Of a DNA stretch of 17,936 nt, positions 5,794 through 14,077 are shown piece by piece. Both the position numbers and the translations under genes were made by a program. The number at the start of each line of letters is the position of its first letter. Within the stretch, counting starts at the first letter, position 1. Below the pieces are notes generated by a model, which was not told the origin of the DNA, made no database searches, and was given only the letters and a program-made list of their open reading frames with translations. This DNA comes from Gallionellaceae bacterium. GTDB lineage: Bacteria > Pseudomonadota > Gammaproteobacteria > Burkholderiales > Gallionellaceae. The stretch lies in assembly GCA_003151655.1 (NCBI GenBank), contig PLYB01000097.1, forward strand, positions 1,986 to 19,921. The letters run 5' to 3'.

Positions 5794-7500
5794 ATGAACA
5801 ATCCGGGATTAACGGGCGCGACGAAAGCATACATGCCAACAAATAAATATTTGCCGTATCTGTTGCTGGCCTTGAGTCCTAGTGTCTGGGCTGCTCAACC
5901 GCCAAACGCGTCCAGTCAGATTCAACAGATTCCACCCGCCCCGATCCAACAAAAACCAACTCCTGAAATCAATCTTGAACAAAGCAATTTGCCCGCAGTT
6001 CCAAGTGCAGACCATGAAAAAATTCTCGTCAGGCATTTAAAAATATCCGGCGCGGAGACGTACTCTGAAGCCGAGTTGCTCGCAATCACCGGCTTCAAAC
6101 CTGACAGCAAACTTTCGCTCGCGGATTTACGTGGTATGGCTTTGATGATCGCGGAGTTTTATCACCTCAACGGCTTCTTTGTTGCTCAAGCCTATCTGCC
6201 CGCGCAGGAGATTAAGGACGGCATTGTCACCATCGCCGTGATTGAAGGGCGCTACGGAAATATCACTCTGCACAATCAAACCAATCTCTCGGACAACCTG
6301 GCCAACATAATTTTAAAAGGGCTGAACAATGGCGATTTGATTACTTACGTGCCACTCGAAAACCGTCTTCTGCTGCTGTCCGACCTGCCCGGGGTAAAAA
6401 TCAAATCAACCTTGATGCCTGGGAGTTCCGCAGGCTCGTCCGATTTGATCGTTAACATTACACCTGAACAGCGCGTTAGCGGAAGCGTTGATGCCGATAA
6501 CGCGGGCAACCGCTACACTGGCGAAAACCGGATCGGGGCTACGCTTAACCTCAACAATCCGGCGGGGTTCGGTGATGTCGCCACGATTCGCGCGCTTACT
6601 TCCGGCTCCGGGCTCAACTATGCCCGAGCTTCGTATCAGATGCAGTGGGGCAAAGCAAAGGCCGGAGTCGCCTACAGCAGCCTGACGTATGCACTCGGCC
6701 AGGAATTTGAAAGTTTGCAAGCCAATGGCTCGGCGAATATTTCGAGCCTGTACGGCAGCTATTCCCTAATGCGTTCGCGCAACAACAATCTTTTCTTTCA
6801 ACTTAGTTACGATGCCAAGACGTTTCAAGACAAGGTGGATTCGACTTTCAGCGTCACCGACAAACGCGCGGACGTATTAACGGCCAGTCTGAATGGTGAG
6901 CTGCACGACAATTTCAGTGGTGGCGGATTAAACAGTTACTCACTCGCGTGGATTGCAGGCAACATTGATTTGCAAACTCCGGCGATGCAGTCTTTGGATG
7001 CCGCAACGGTGCAAAGTAACGGCAATTACAGCAAGCTCGGCTTCAGTTTCACGCGCTTACAAAGCGTAACCGACCTCACCTCGCTTTACGCATTGGTCGA
7101 TGGTCAGTTTGCCTCGAAGAATCTGGACGTTTCAGAAAAAATGGAACTGGGCGGCATGTATGCCGTGCGCGCCTACCCCGAGGGAGAGTCCTATGCGGAT
7201 CAGGGATATGTGCTGAATCTGGAATCAAGAACGCTGCTGCCAAAACTTTCTGAAAAATTATCCGGGCAGATGCAATTTATCGGCTTCGTCGATAGCGGCA
7301 CCGTCCAAGCGAATAAAAACTCCTGGTTGTTGGCACAGAACACCAGAACCCTAAGCGGGGCGGGAATGGGACTCAACTGGAGCGGCGCACACAACTTTAT
7401 GCTGAGAACATATTACGCCCGCAAGTTAGGCAATGATGCCGCGACATCAGCCCCGGATACATCGGGCAGATTCTGGATGCAGGCGGTGAAATACTTTTAG
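5794..7500 (+). CDS. Two-partner secretion outer-membrane transporter (TpsB/FhaC/ShlB type)
   Basis: A 568-aa Omp85-superfamily pore predicted to export the TpsA protein encoded next to it. Layout: signal peptide (MPTNKYLPYLLLALSPSVWA, residues 14-33), Pro/Gln-rich linker (36-70), first POTRA (about 77-155, ending in the typical DGIVTIAVIEGRYG), second POTRA (about 156-225), then a 16-strand-type barrel ending in a C-terminal Phe (AVKYF). VRAYPEGE at 458-465 corresponds to the conserved VRGY/L6 loop motif, here with Ala for Gly. The ATG at 5794 has GGAG at 5777-5780, rather far (13 nt). An internal ATG at 5833 starts exactly at the signal peptide and is a serious alternative. The tpsA gene follows after 25 nt. 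Confidence 0.9.
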   Translation: MNNPGLTGATKAYMPTNKYLPYLLLALSPSVWAAQPPNASSQIQQIPPAPIQQKPTPEINLEQSNLPAVPSADHEKILVRHLKISGAETYSEAELLAITGFKPDSKLSLADLRGMALMIAEFYHLNGFFVAQAYLPAQEIKDGIVTIAVIEGRYGNITLHNQTNLSDNLANIILKGLNNGDLITYVPLENRLLLLSDLPGVKIKSTLMPGSSAGSSDLIVNITPEQRVSGSVDADNAGNRYTGENRIGATLNLNNPAGFGDVATIRALTSGSGLNYARASYQMQWGKAKAGVAYSSLTYALGQEFESLQANGSANISSLYGSYSLMRSRNNNLFFQLSYDAKTFQDKVDSTFSVTDKRADVLTASLNGELHDNFSGGGLNSYSLAWIAGNIDLQTPAMQSLDAATVQSNGNYSKLGFSFTRLQSVTDLTSLYALVDGQFASKNLDVSEKMELGGMYAVRAYPEGESYADQGYVLNLESRTLLPKLSEKLSGQMQFIGFVDSGTVQANKNSWLLAQNTRTLSGAGMGLNWSGAHNFMLRTYYARKLGNDAATSAPDTSGRFWMQAVKYF

Positions 7501-7525
7501 GTTCGTTTGATAACGGAGTGACGAA

Positions 7526-9688
7526 ATGAACTTTTACTGCCCGTCTGCATGCCATAAGAATGTGCGTAATTTTCTGATGCTATTTTTTTGCGTACCAGCT
7601 TACGCGCTACCTTCGAATGGACATGTGGCGGCAGGCGCTGCCAGCATTAGTAGCGGCGCGGGAAAAATGACTATCACCCAATCGACACCGAATGCGGCAA
7701 TCAACTGGCAGAACTTCAACATCGAAAAAAGTGAAGCGGTGCAATTCGTGCAGCCGAATAGCAACTCGGTCACGCTCAACCGGGTTATTAGCTCCGACCC
7801 TTCGAACATCCTTGGCAACTTGTCTGCCAACGGCAAAGTGTTTCTGGTAAATCCGAATGGCATTCTGTTCGGCAAAGGTGCACAAGTAAATGTGGGCGGG
7901 CTGGTGGCATCCACGCTCAATATTTCTGACCGCGATTTCATGACAGGCCGCTACCAGTTTTTCGGCACCGGCAAGGGTACTATTCTTAATCAGGGAAGCA
8001 TCACGACTCATGCTGATGGCGACTATGTCGCACTGCTGGGTTCGTCGGTCAGCAACGACGGCATCATCACTGCCAGACTCGGCACGGTGGCGCTTGCCGC
8101 AGGAACTGCCATCACCCTCGACGTAATGGGTGATGGCCTGCTCAATGTCACGGTTAAGCAAAGTGCAGTGAATGCACTGGTACAAAACGGCGGCCTGATT
8201 CAGGCTGATGGCGGATTAGTCCTGATGACCTCGCAAGCGGCGGGAAGTTTATTGCAAGGCGTAGTAAACAACACCGGCGTTGTGCAAGCGCAGACCATCG
8301 ATAGTCATAATGGCACGATCAAGCTGCTGGCCAATATGAACAGCGGCACGGTGAAGGTTGGCGGCACATTGGATGCCAGTGCACCGAATGGCGGCAGCGG
8401 CGGTTTTGTCGAAACTTCTGCCGCTCACGTGGCAATAGCCGACAATGCAAAGATCAATACGTTGGCATCATTTGGTACGACGGGTCTATGGCTACTTGAT
8501 CCCGTCAATTACACCATTGCTGCCGTTGGCGGAGATGAAACTCCGGCCAGTATCAGCGCCAGTCTCGCCACTTCTAATCGCCTGATTACCGCCAGCAATG
8601 ACATCACCGTTGCCGATGCGGTTTCAATTGCAACCGCACAAACTTTCACGCTGAATGCCGGGCATGATGTGCTCATCAACGCGCCGATAACCGCCGTTCC
8701 GGCGGGAGCAGGGCTGGTGTTGATTGCGGGAAATAATGTGAACGTGGGCGCAGCACTCACCATGACGGGTGCAGGCTCATTGATTAACATAAGCGCAGGA
8801 AATGACGCGACTATCTCTGCTGCTATCATGGCTGTCGGTGCCGCATCACCAATCACCATAAACGCCGGGCATGATGTGTTCGCCAATGCGGCAATCAGCG
8901 AAGTCGCTGCCGGTTCCATAATCAGTTTGAACGCGGGACGAAATGTAAACGTCAATGCTGCGCTCACCACAGAAGCTGCAGGTTCATCGATCAGCCTGAT
9001 CTCCGGACTTAATGCTAAAGCTCCTGGCGTTGCCAGTGGAACGGTTACTCTTGCTCCTTCGGCTACTGTTTCCTCCATCGCTACAACTATCCGCTTTAAT
9101 CCGGTTAGTTACGCCAATACATCCGCTGAAATTGCAGGCTACGGCGCGAAGGTGACAGGAATCATGGATGCAAAAGCTTGGTTATTTGCACGCGCGAACA
9201 ACAAGACTTACAACGGTACTAACGCGGCAACGCTCTCATTTCAAGGTGTTCCCAGTGCTGGCGGCGACGTTAAAATGGTTCCGGGCATTAGCGCTTTCGA
9301 TAGCCAAGATACGGGAACGGGTAAGACGGTCACTTTTAGTGGCGCAACAATTAGCGGCACCGATGCCAATAAATTTGCCCTGTTTGCGACCGCAGGAACA
9401 ACAACTGCCAACATCACTCCAGCTCATCTTAGCGTGACCGCCACCGATGCAATGAAAACTTACGGCCAGACCATGACACTGACGAGCTTTACCGTAGCAG
9501 GCTTAGCGGGCGGTGAAACTATCGGCGCAATTACCGAAACCAGCCCGGGCACTGACGCAACCGCCAGCGTGGAAGGTAGTCCGTATGTGATCACACCGGG
9601 CATCGCCACTGGCGGTACTTTTAAACCGTCCAACTACACTATTGTTTATATCAATGGTGCGCTGACCGTAACACGTAGCTCTTTGTAG
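7526..9688 (+). CDS. TpsA-type filamentous haemagglutinin-like exoprotein with YDG/MBG-type C-terminus
   Basis: A 720-aa secreted beta-helix protein, presumably the substrate of the transporter just upstream. A good Shine-Dalgarno (CGGAG, 7514-7518) precedes the ATG. A signal peptide (to about residue 27, CVPAYA) is followed by the TPS secretion domain: NWQNFNI (60-66), LNRVISSDPSNILG, and NPNGILFG (109-116). The domain continues to about residue 330 (LLDPVNYTI). Residues about 370-520 are low-complexity repeats around N-A-G-x-D-V and I-x-A-x-I units. From about 552 come two C-terminal modules: a YDG-like one (NNKTYNGTNAATL) and an MBG-like one (DAMKTYGQTMTLTSF), ending ALTVTRSSL. It is short for the family, where many members exceed 1000-2000 aa, but ends cleanly at a domain boundary. 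No anchor is seen, so it may be released or pore-associated. Confidence 0.88.
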   Translation: MNFYCPSACHKNVRNFLMLFFCVPAYALPSNGHVAAGAASISSGAGKMTITQSTPNAAINWQNFNIEKSEAVQFVQPNSNSVTLNRVISSDPSNILGNLSANGKVFLVNPNGILFGKGAQVNVGGLVASTLNISDRDFMTGRYQFFGTGKGTILNQGSITTHADGDYVALLGSSVSNDGIITARLGTVALAAGTAITLDVMGDGLLNVTVKQSAVNALVQNGGLIQADGGLVLMTSQAAGSLLQGVVNNTGVVQAQTIDSHNGTIKLLANMNSGTVKVGGTLDASAPNGGSGGFVETSAAHVAIADNAKINTLASFGTTGLWLLDPVNYTIAAVGGDETPASISASLATSNRLITASNDITVADAVSIATAQTFTLNAGHDVLINAPITAVPAGAGLVLIAGNNVNVGAALTMTGAGSLINISAGNDATISAAIMAVGAASPITINAGHDVFANAAISEVAAGSIISLNAGRNVNVNAALTTEAAGSSISLISGLNAKAPGVASGTVTLAPSATVSSIATTIRFNPVSYANTSAEIAGYGAKVTGIMDAKAWLFARANNKTYNGTNAATLSFQGVPSAGGDVKMVPGISAFDSQDTGTGKTVTFSGATISGTDANKFALFATAGTTTANITPAHLSVTATDAMKTYGQTMTLTSFTVAGLAGGETIGAITETSPGTDATASVEGSPYVITPGIATGGTFKPSNYTIVYINGALTVTRSSL

Positions 9689-9694
9689 CGATTA

Positions 9695-9710
9695 TGTGCG
9701 CCACCGCACA
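9695..9710 (+). other. Small intra-operon hairpin between tpsA and first pilin
   Basis: TGTGCG (9695-9700) and CGCACA (9705-9710) form a 6-bp GC-rich stem with a CCAC tetraloop in the 76-nt gap between tpsA and the pilin gene. There is no T-run, so full termination is unlikely. It could mark an mRNA processing or stability boundary that lets the major pilin be expressed at a different level. Confidence 0.35.
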
Positions 9711-9764
9711 AGCGACGCTGTGAAATAGAACGATGATTAGCCCACTTGTTAATGGGGTCAAATC

Positions 9765-10307
9765 ATGTTCAAAAAATCCTTTCTGCATCTTTCTGTTGCA
9801 CTCGCTTTATCGGCTGCATCAGGAATCGTACTCGCCGCTTCTGCCAGCACGTCCGTTCCTGTGTCGGCATCGGTTACGCAAAACTGCTCTATCAGCACCA
9901 CATCTGCTCTCGCCTTCGCCGCTTATGATCCGATCGGAACTAATGCAACTGCCGCGCTAAACGCCACCGGTCAGATCAGCGTTGCCTGTTCCAAGGGCGC
10001 AGTCGGCCTCACCATAGGAATGGATAACGGCACCCACGTTGCCGGCGCGCAACGCCAGATGCTTGGGGGAACCGCCGCGAACTTGCTGCTATACAACATT
10101 TTTCAGCCTCCCAATAATACGCCGGGCACCGCCTGCACTTTCCCCGGAACCACAGCGTGGACGGCTATCGGCACAGGTCTGTTAACTCTCACCAGCGCAC
10201 CGACCAAAGTGGTTCGAGTTTACAACGTGTGCGGAACGGTTCCCGGTGGACAGGATGTCGCCGCGGATACTTATTCCGACACCGTCGGCGCTTCCATCAA
10301 CTTCTAA
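9765..10307 (+). CDS. Spore coat protein U (SCPU) domain pilin, CsuA/B-like major subunit candidate
   Basis: A 180-aa secreted subunit of an archaic (sigma-type) chaperone-usher pilus. Signal peptide to about A24 (MFKKSFLHLSVALALSAASG...). The mature N-terminus ASASTSVPVSASVTQNC gives a 16-residue alternating hydrophobic extension before Cys41, as expected for a donor strand that completes the Ig fold of the neighbouring subunit. Four Cys (QNCS, VACS, TACTF, YNVCG) could make two disulfides. The C-terminal GTVPGGQDVAADTYSDTVGASINF segment is a typical SCPU ending. The ATG has GGGGT 7 nt upstream. The stop TAA overlaps the chaperone ATG (TAATG). Presence of the donor strand and first position among pilus genes make it the likely shaft subunit. 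Confidence 0.85.
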   Translation: MFKKSFLHLSVALALSAASGIVLAASASTSVPVSASVTQNCSISTTSALAFAAYDPIGTNATAALNATGQISVACSKGAVGLTIGMDNGTHVAGAQRQMLGGTAANLLLYNIFQPPNNTPGTACTFPGTTAWTAIGTGLLTLTSAPTKVVRVYNVCGTVPGGQDVAADTYSDTVGASINF

Positions 10308-11101
10308 TGAGGATACCTGCTTTGACAAACTTATCTCGCACTATCAGTCGGACTGAAGAAAATCATCAATGGCGAACCGCCGCGTATCTCGTTCTCTGTG
10401 CCGTTGCGCTCCTCAGTCCGAGCATCGCAAACGCGGCAGGTTGGGAGATCGACCCGGTTCGCATTGAGTTATCTCCGCAACAACAAACTGCTGCGCTCAC
10501 CGTGAAGAACAGTTCGGATCAAGCAACATCGATTCAGATTCAGGCAGTCGCATGGTCACAACGCTATGGCAAGGATGTCTACTTGCCGACCAATGAGTTG
10601 CTCGTTTCACCCCCCATTTTTACTATCGCCCCAAAAGGTGAACAAATCATTCGTGTTGCTTTGCGTCGGCAAGCGGATGCCACACACGAACTAAGCTATC
10701 GTTTAAATCTTCAGGAACTTCCTCCACCGTCAACCCCCAATTTTATGGGTGTAAAGGTTGCGTTACGCGTGAGTCTGCCCGTATTCGTCCAATCGTTACA
10801 AGGCGGAGTTGCACCAAAAATGGTGTGGGATATAGCGCGGATGGCGGAAGATCAGTTGAAAGTTGTGGTGCGAAACTCAGGAAATGCGCATGTGCAGATT
10901 TCTGATTTTGCGCTTTATGTGCCAGGCAACGATAAGCCGATCACCGGTGAATCCGGATCAAGCTATGTACTGGCCGGGCAAATGCAAGAGTGGCTGCTGA
11001 AGACAAACTCAATAGAGAAAATAATCAGCAATCGCTTGCATTTCATCGCCTACACCGATGCCAACAACATCGACACAGAAATTGTGCTGCATAAACCGTA
11101 A
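10307..11101 (+). CDS. Periplasmic PapD-like pilus chaperone (CsuC-like)
   Basis: A 264-aa periplasmic chaperone that should cap pilin subunits by donor-strand complementation and deliver them to the usher. The signal sequence hydrophobic core is AAYLVLCAVALLSPSIANA, then mature AGWEIDPVRIELSP. The N-terminal Ig domain shows TAALTVKNSSDQATSIQIQAVAWSQ, LLVSPPIFTIAPKGEQIIRVALRR and SYRLNLQELPPP, all typical of the PapD family (proline strand and IRV-type G1 strand). The C-terminal domain starts near MVWDIARM. Two starts are possible. ATG 10307 overlaps the pilin stop (TAATG) but has no Shine-Dalgarno. TTG 10322 sits 8 nt after a GAGGA motif (10309-10313). I list the ATG; the mature protein is the same either way. 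The 3' end overlaps the usher start region. Confidence 0.88.
   Translation: MRIPALTNLSRTISRTEENHQWRTAAYLVLCAVALLSPSIANAAGWEIDPVRIELSPQQQTAALTVKNSSDQATSIQIQAVAWSQRYGKDVYLPTNELLVSPPIFTIAPKGEQIIRVALRRQADATHELSYRLNLQELPPPSTPNFMGVKVALRVSLPVFVQSLQGGVAPKMVWDIARMAEDQLKVVVRNSGNAHVQISDFALYVPGNDKPITGESGSSYVLAGQMQEWLLKTNSIEKIISNRLHFIAYTDANNIDTEIVLHKP
10309..10313 (+). promoter_or_regulatory. Ribosome binding site that may select a TTG start for the chaperone
   Basis: GAGGA lies just inside the ATG-initiated frame and 8 nt before an in-frame TTG at 10322. It cannot serve the ATG at 10307 but fits the TTG. The chaperone may thus start by reinitiation at TAATG, by Shine-Dalgarno-driven TTG initiation, or both. 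Confidence 0.45.
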
Positions 11102-13442
11102 GTACGCGACGGCATTTCTGACTCTCAGCTGTATATTCCCTTGCTCCGCAGCAACAACCGAGGGCTGGATTCCACTCCCCCCCGCTGAACCTAGGAAGGG
11201 TATTGTCGCGCGCCATAGCTCCCGCCTCAAAGAACGGTTGTTGCTGGTCAATATCAACCAGCAACAATTGAATCAAACCGTGCTGGTGCTCGAGGATAAT
11301 GAAGGAGCGCTTTATTTGTGGAGCCACGATTTACAACGCTGGCGTTTTCGTCCACCCGACACCTCCACGGGCATCGATTATCAAAACGAGAAATACTATC
11401 CGCTCAGTGCAATTTCCGGCATATCCCATGTGTATGACCGGAAGAAACTTACGCTCACAATTCAAGTGCGTTCCGATGCGTTCACCGAAACCAAGCGCGC
11501 AGCGCAATTTGAAAAGAGTTCTTTACTTGGCAAAACGGATATTGGCGGATTTATTAACTATGATCTGTTGGCCGCCGATGCCCCGAATGTAGCGCAGCGC
11601 TCAGGGCAATTTGAGCTGGGCTATTTCAACCACACTGGCATCGGCATCAGCAACGTGCTGGTTGAGCGTCTCGACAGCGGTTCCCGAATAACTCGGCTGG
11701 ATACCACTTGGACTAGCGATTATCCGGAAAGGATGCAAACGTTACATCTGGGCGATGCCATTACCACGCCCGGCACTTGGGGTAGCTCGTTGCGTTTCGC
11801 CGGGGTTCAGTTCGGCACAAATTTTGGCACGCAGCCAAGCTTTGTCATGTCTCCATCGCAAAGTGCCGTTGGTCAGGCAATATTGCCGTCAACCGTTGAT
11901 GTGTTTATCAACAACGCGCTCGCCTCACACCAGAGCGTGCCGCCCGGCCCATTCTCGATCAGCAATCTTCCCGTTATTACCGGTGCGGGCGAAGTGCGCC
12001 TAGTTGTGCGCGATCTATTGGGGCGCGAGCAACTTATTACGCAGTCGTTTTACGGTAGCCAGACACTGTTGCGCACAGGGCTGGAAAACTTTTCCTACGA
12101 AATCGGTGCAGTGCGTGAGAACTTCGGTATCAATAGCGACGATTACGGCAATTGGCTTGGTAGTGCCACCTATCGGCGCGGAATGAACGATCAATTCACC
12201 GGAGAAGTCCACGCCGAAACGATGGGCAGTCAAGCCACCGTCGGTGTCGGAGGCGACACCCTGTTCTCGCAATTCGGCACGCTCAATACCTACGTTGCAG
12301 GCAGTCAACATGGCGCAGAGCAAGGCGTGCTGACGCTACTTGGATTCGACCGACTGGCACAACCCTGGAGTTTCGGTGCACGCACGCAATGGACCAGCAG
12401 CAACTACACGCAATTAGGATTTGCCTCATCGCAGTTGGCACCCGCACAACTGAGCAGTGTTAATTTAAGCTATGCCATGCACGCTGGTGGTTCAGTTGGT
12501 ATCGCCTATGTCGGGCAACAAAACCGTCTTCAAGCCGATACGCGCATCGCCACGTTGAGTTACAGCGTGACGTTGGGAAAAGTTAGCACCCTCAATATTT
12601 CTGCACTCAGAAATTTGACCGGCGAGCTAAGCACCTCAATTTTCGCGCTGCTCAGTGTTGCTTTGGGTCACTCAACGAGCTTGCTGGTCAGTTCACAGTC
12701 CCTGTCCGATGCCACTGAAGTGACTTCCAGCCTGCAACGCAATTTGCCTCTCGGGGAAGGTTACGGCTATCGCCTGCAAGGTCGCACCGATAGCAGCAGT
12801 GAAGCATCCTATTCGCTGCAGAATAATATCGGCACATATACGGTAGCTGCGGCGCAAAACCAGGGCGTTACCTCCACCCGATTGAATGCGTCGGGCGGCA
12901 TCGCGGTACTCGGCAGCGATGCATTCATGAGCCGCCGTATCGACCAAAGTTTTGCAGTCGTTCGCATTCCAGATTATCCAAATGTAAGTGTACTTGCCGA
13001 CAACCAACCATCAGGCCGAACCAACGCCGACGGTAATGCGCTAATTCCTCGCTTGCGTGCGTATGACAACAACGTGATTTCGATAGACCAGCGCGATCTG
13101 CCTTTGGATGCGGAAATCAATACGCTCAAACTCAATGCAGCCCCTGCTTTTCGTAGTGGCACTGAAGTGAAATTTCCAATCAAACATTCACACGGTGCGA
13201 CACTCACTATTCATCTTGAAAACGGCAAACCGTTGCCCGTTGGCGCTTCTGTTCAGGTAGCGGGGAAAGATGCAATTTATTCTGTCGGATACGACGGCGA
13301 GATATATGTCGTCGATCTCGATCCGATCACTACGCTGGTGGCGATCTGGGGCGGACAGCATTGTAAATTCGATGTACGCTTCAGCGTAAGCAGCAACCCC
13401 TTGCCTGACCTCGGCATCTTCATTTGCAAAGGAGTTAAGTAA
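11058..13442 (+). CDS. Outer-membrane fimbrial usher (CsuD-like)
   Basis: A 794-aa outer-membrane assembly platform predicted to accept chaperone-subunit complexes and secrete the pilus. A signal-like stretch (KYATAFLTLSCIFPCSAA) is followed by an N-terminal periplasmic domain (about 35-140), a large barrel rich in alternating strands with the middle plug region (ILPSTVDVFINNALASHQ then VPPGPFSISNLP, PapC-family signature), and C-terminal Ig-like domains (VRIPDYPNVSVLADNQ... GASVQVAGKDAIYSVGYDGEIYV). A Cys pair at residues 769 and 790 probably forms the terminal disulfide. The length is a little below the usual 800-850. The ATG at 11058 overlaps the chaperone gene by 44 nt; an in-frame TTG at 11082 is an alternative closer to the signal peptide. 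The stop overlaps the next ATG (TAATG). Confidence 0.88.
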   Translation: MPTTSTQKLCCINRKYATAFLTLSCIFPCSAATTEGWIPLPPAEPRKGIVARHSSRLKERLLLVNINQQQLNQTVLVLEDNEGALYLWSHDLQRWRFRPPDTSTGIDYQNEKYYPLSAISGISHVYDRKKLTLTIQVRSDAFTETKRAAQFEKSSLLGKTDIGGFINYDLLAADAPNVAQRSGQFELGYFNHTGIGISNVLVERLDSGSRITRLDTTWTSDYPERMQTLHLGDAITTPGTWGSSLRFAGVQFGTNFGTQPSFVMSPSQSAVGQAILPSTVDVFINNALASHQSVPPGPFSISNLPVITGAGEVRLVVRDLLGREQLITQSFYGSQTLLRTGLENFSYEIGAVRENFGINSDDYGNWLGSATYRRGMNDQFTGEVHAETMGSQATVGVGGDTLFSQFGTLNTYVAGSQHGAEQGVLTLLGFDRLAQPWSFGARTQWTSSNYTQLGFASSQLAPAQLSSVNLSYAMHAGGSVGIAYVGQQNRLQADTRIATLSYSVTLGKVSTLNISALRNLTGELSTSIFALLSVALGHSTSLLVSSQSLSDATEVTSSLQRNLPLGEGYGYRLQGRTDSSSEASYSLQNNIGTYTVAAAQNQGVTSTRLNASGGIAVLGSDAFMSRRIDQSFAVVRIPDYPNVSVLADNQPSGRTNADGNALIPRLRAYDNNVISIDQRDLPLDAEINTLKLNAAPAFRSGTEVKFPIKHSHGATLTIHLENGKPLPVGASVQVAGKDAIYSVGYDGEIYVVDLDPITTLVAIWGGQHCKFDVRFSVSSNPLPDLGIFICKGVK

Positions 13443-13936
13443 TGACAAATCCCCATAGCAATCTGATCCATCGTGCCGTCGCTCACCATCGCCGCAAACT
13501 CTTTGCTGTAACGGCTGCTTTGTGTGTCTTGTTGTCGCAACCCGCGCTCGCCGAAAATTCCTGCGAGATCAATTCCGTTAGCGCCGTCGATTTTGGTAAT
13601 TACAACGTTTTTAGCCCGAGCAACGACAATGGCGTAGGAAGTATCACCATCCGCTGTCAGGGCGGCGGCTCGTCCGCTCTTGTTACCCTGAGCAGCGGAC
13701 AAAGCAACAGTTACGTCTCACGAATAATGCGTAGCGGCGGAAATGCACTGAACTACAACCTTTACACCAGTGCCGCCCGAATTGTGGTTTGGGGAGATGG
13801 TAGCGGCGGTAGCAGCGCCATGTCAGTGAGCAAAAATAGTACGACGACACTGAGCGTATTTGGACAGATTCCTGCCGGACAGGATGTCGCCATCGGTGTC
13901 TATTCCGATAGCATCACGACGATCATCAATTTTTGA
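13442..13936 (+). CDS. Second SCPU-domain pilus subunit, candidate tip
   Basis: A 164-aa secreted SCPU-domain protein, last gene of the pilus operon. The start is well fixed: AAAGGAG (13428-13434) 7 nt before an ATG that overlaps the usher stop. The signal peptide ends near PALA37; the mature chain begins ENSCEINSVSAVDFGNYN, so only three residues precede the first Cys. This leaves no room for the donor strand seen in the first pilin (16 residues before its first Cys). There are two Cys (SCEI, IRCQ) and the SCPU ending QIPAGQDVAIGVYSDSITTIINF. A subunit lacking a donor strand should sit at the distal end of the fibre; that role is inference. It has a single domain, unlike the two-domain CsuE tip adhesin. 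Confidence 0.82.
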   Translation: MTNPHSNLIHRAVAHHRRKLFAVTAALCVLLSQPALAENSCEINSVSAVDFGNYNVFSPSNDNGVGSITIRCQGGGSSALVTLSSGQSNSYVSRIMRSGGNALNYNLYTSAARIVVWGDGSGGSSAMSVSKNSTTTLSVFGQIPAGQDVAIGVYSDSITTIINF

Positions 13937-13981
13937 CGCGGCAATTAGCCGAAAGAAATTCTAAATGTGCCAATTAAGAAG

Positions 13982-14058
13982 AAGGGATAAGGGTTGAAAG
14001 AAAACCCCACCGGCACAGGATTCGAAGTGGGGATTTTACCCCTTCACCCTTCACGGTA
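13982..14058. terminator. Long imperfect hairpin between convergent genes
   Basis: Left arm AAGGGATAAGGG...AAAACCCCAC (to 14010) pairs imperfectly with GTGGGG-ATTTT...CCCTTCACCCTT (from 14027). The central stem CCCCAC 14005-14010 / GTGGGG 14027-14032 is perfect, flanked by A/T pairing and then a 12-nt arm with two mismatches. It lies between the converging pilus operon and the minus-strand 115-aa gene, where a bidirectional terminator is expected. TTTT follows the central stem on the plus strand and TTTTC on the minus strand. Confidence 0.55.
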
Positions 14059-14077
14059 AAGCCGAGTCCCTTAATTT

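Noticed and set aside
7607..8185. 192-codon antisense ORF over tpsA
   Set aside because: It lies fully within the strongly supported TPS domain, has no ribosome binding site and a His/Arg-rich, non-protein-like composition.
8509..9078. 189-codon antisense ORF over the repeat region of tpsA
   Set aside because: It mirrors the Ala/Ile repeats of tpsA; repetitive GC-rich coding sequence often leaves the opposite frame open. No start signal seen.
14010..14026. Minus-strand TTCGAATCCTGTGCCGG, resembling a tRNA T-loop and acceptor 3' end
   Set aside because: No matching 5' half, anticodon arm or CCA is present, and the bases are explained by the imperfect hairpin. It might be an att-like scar but support is too thin.
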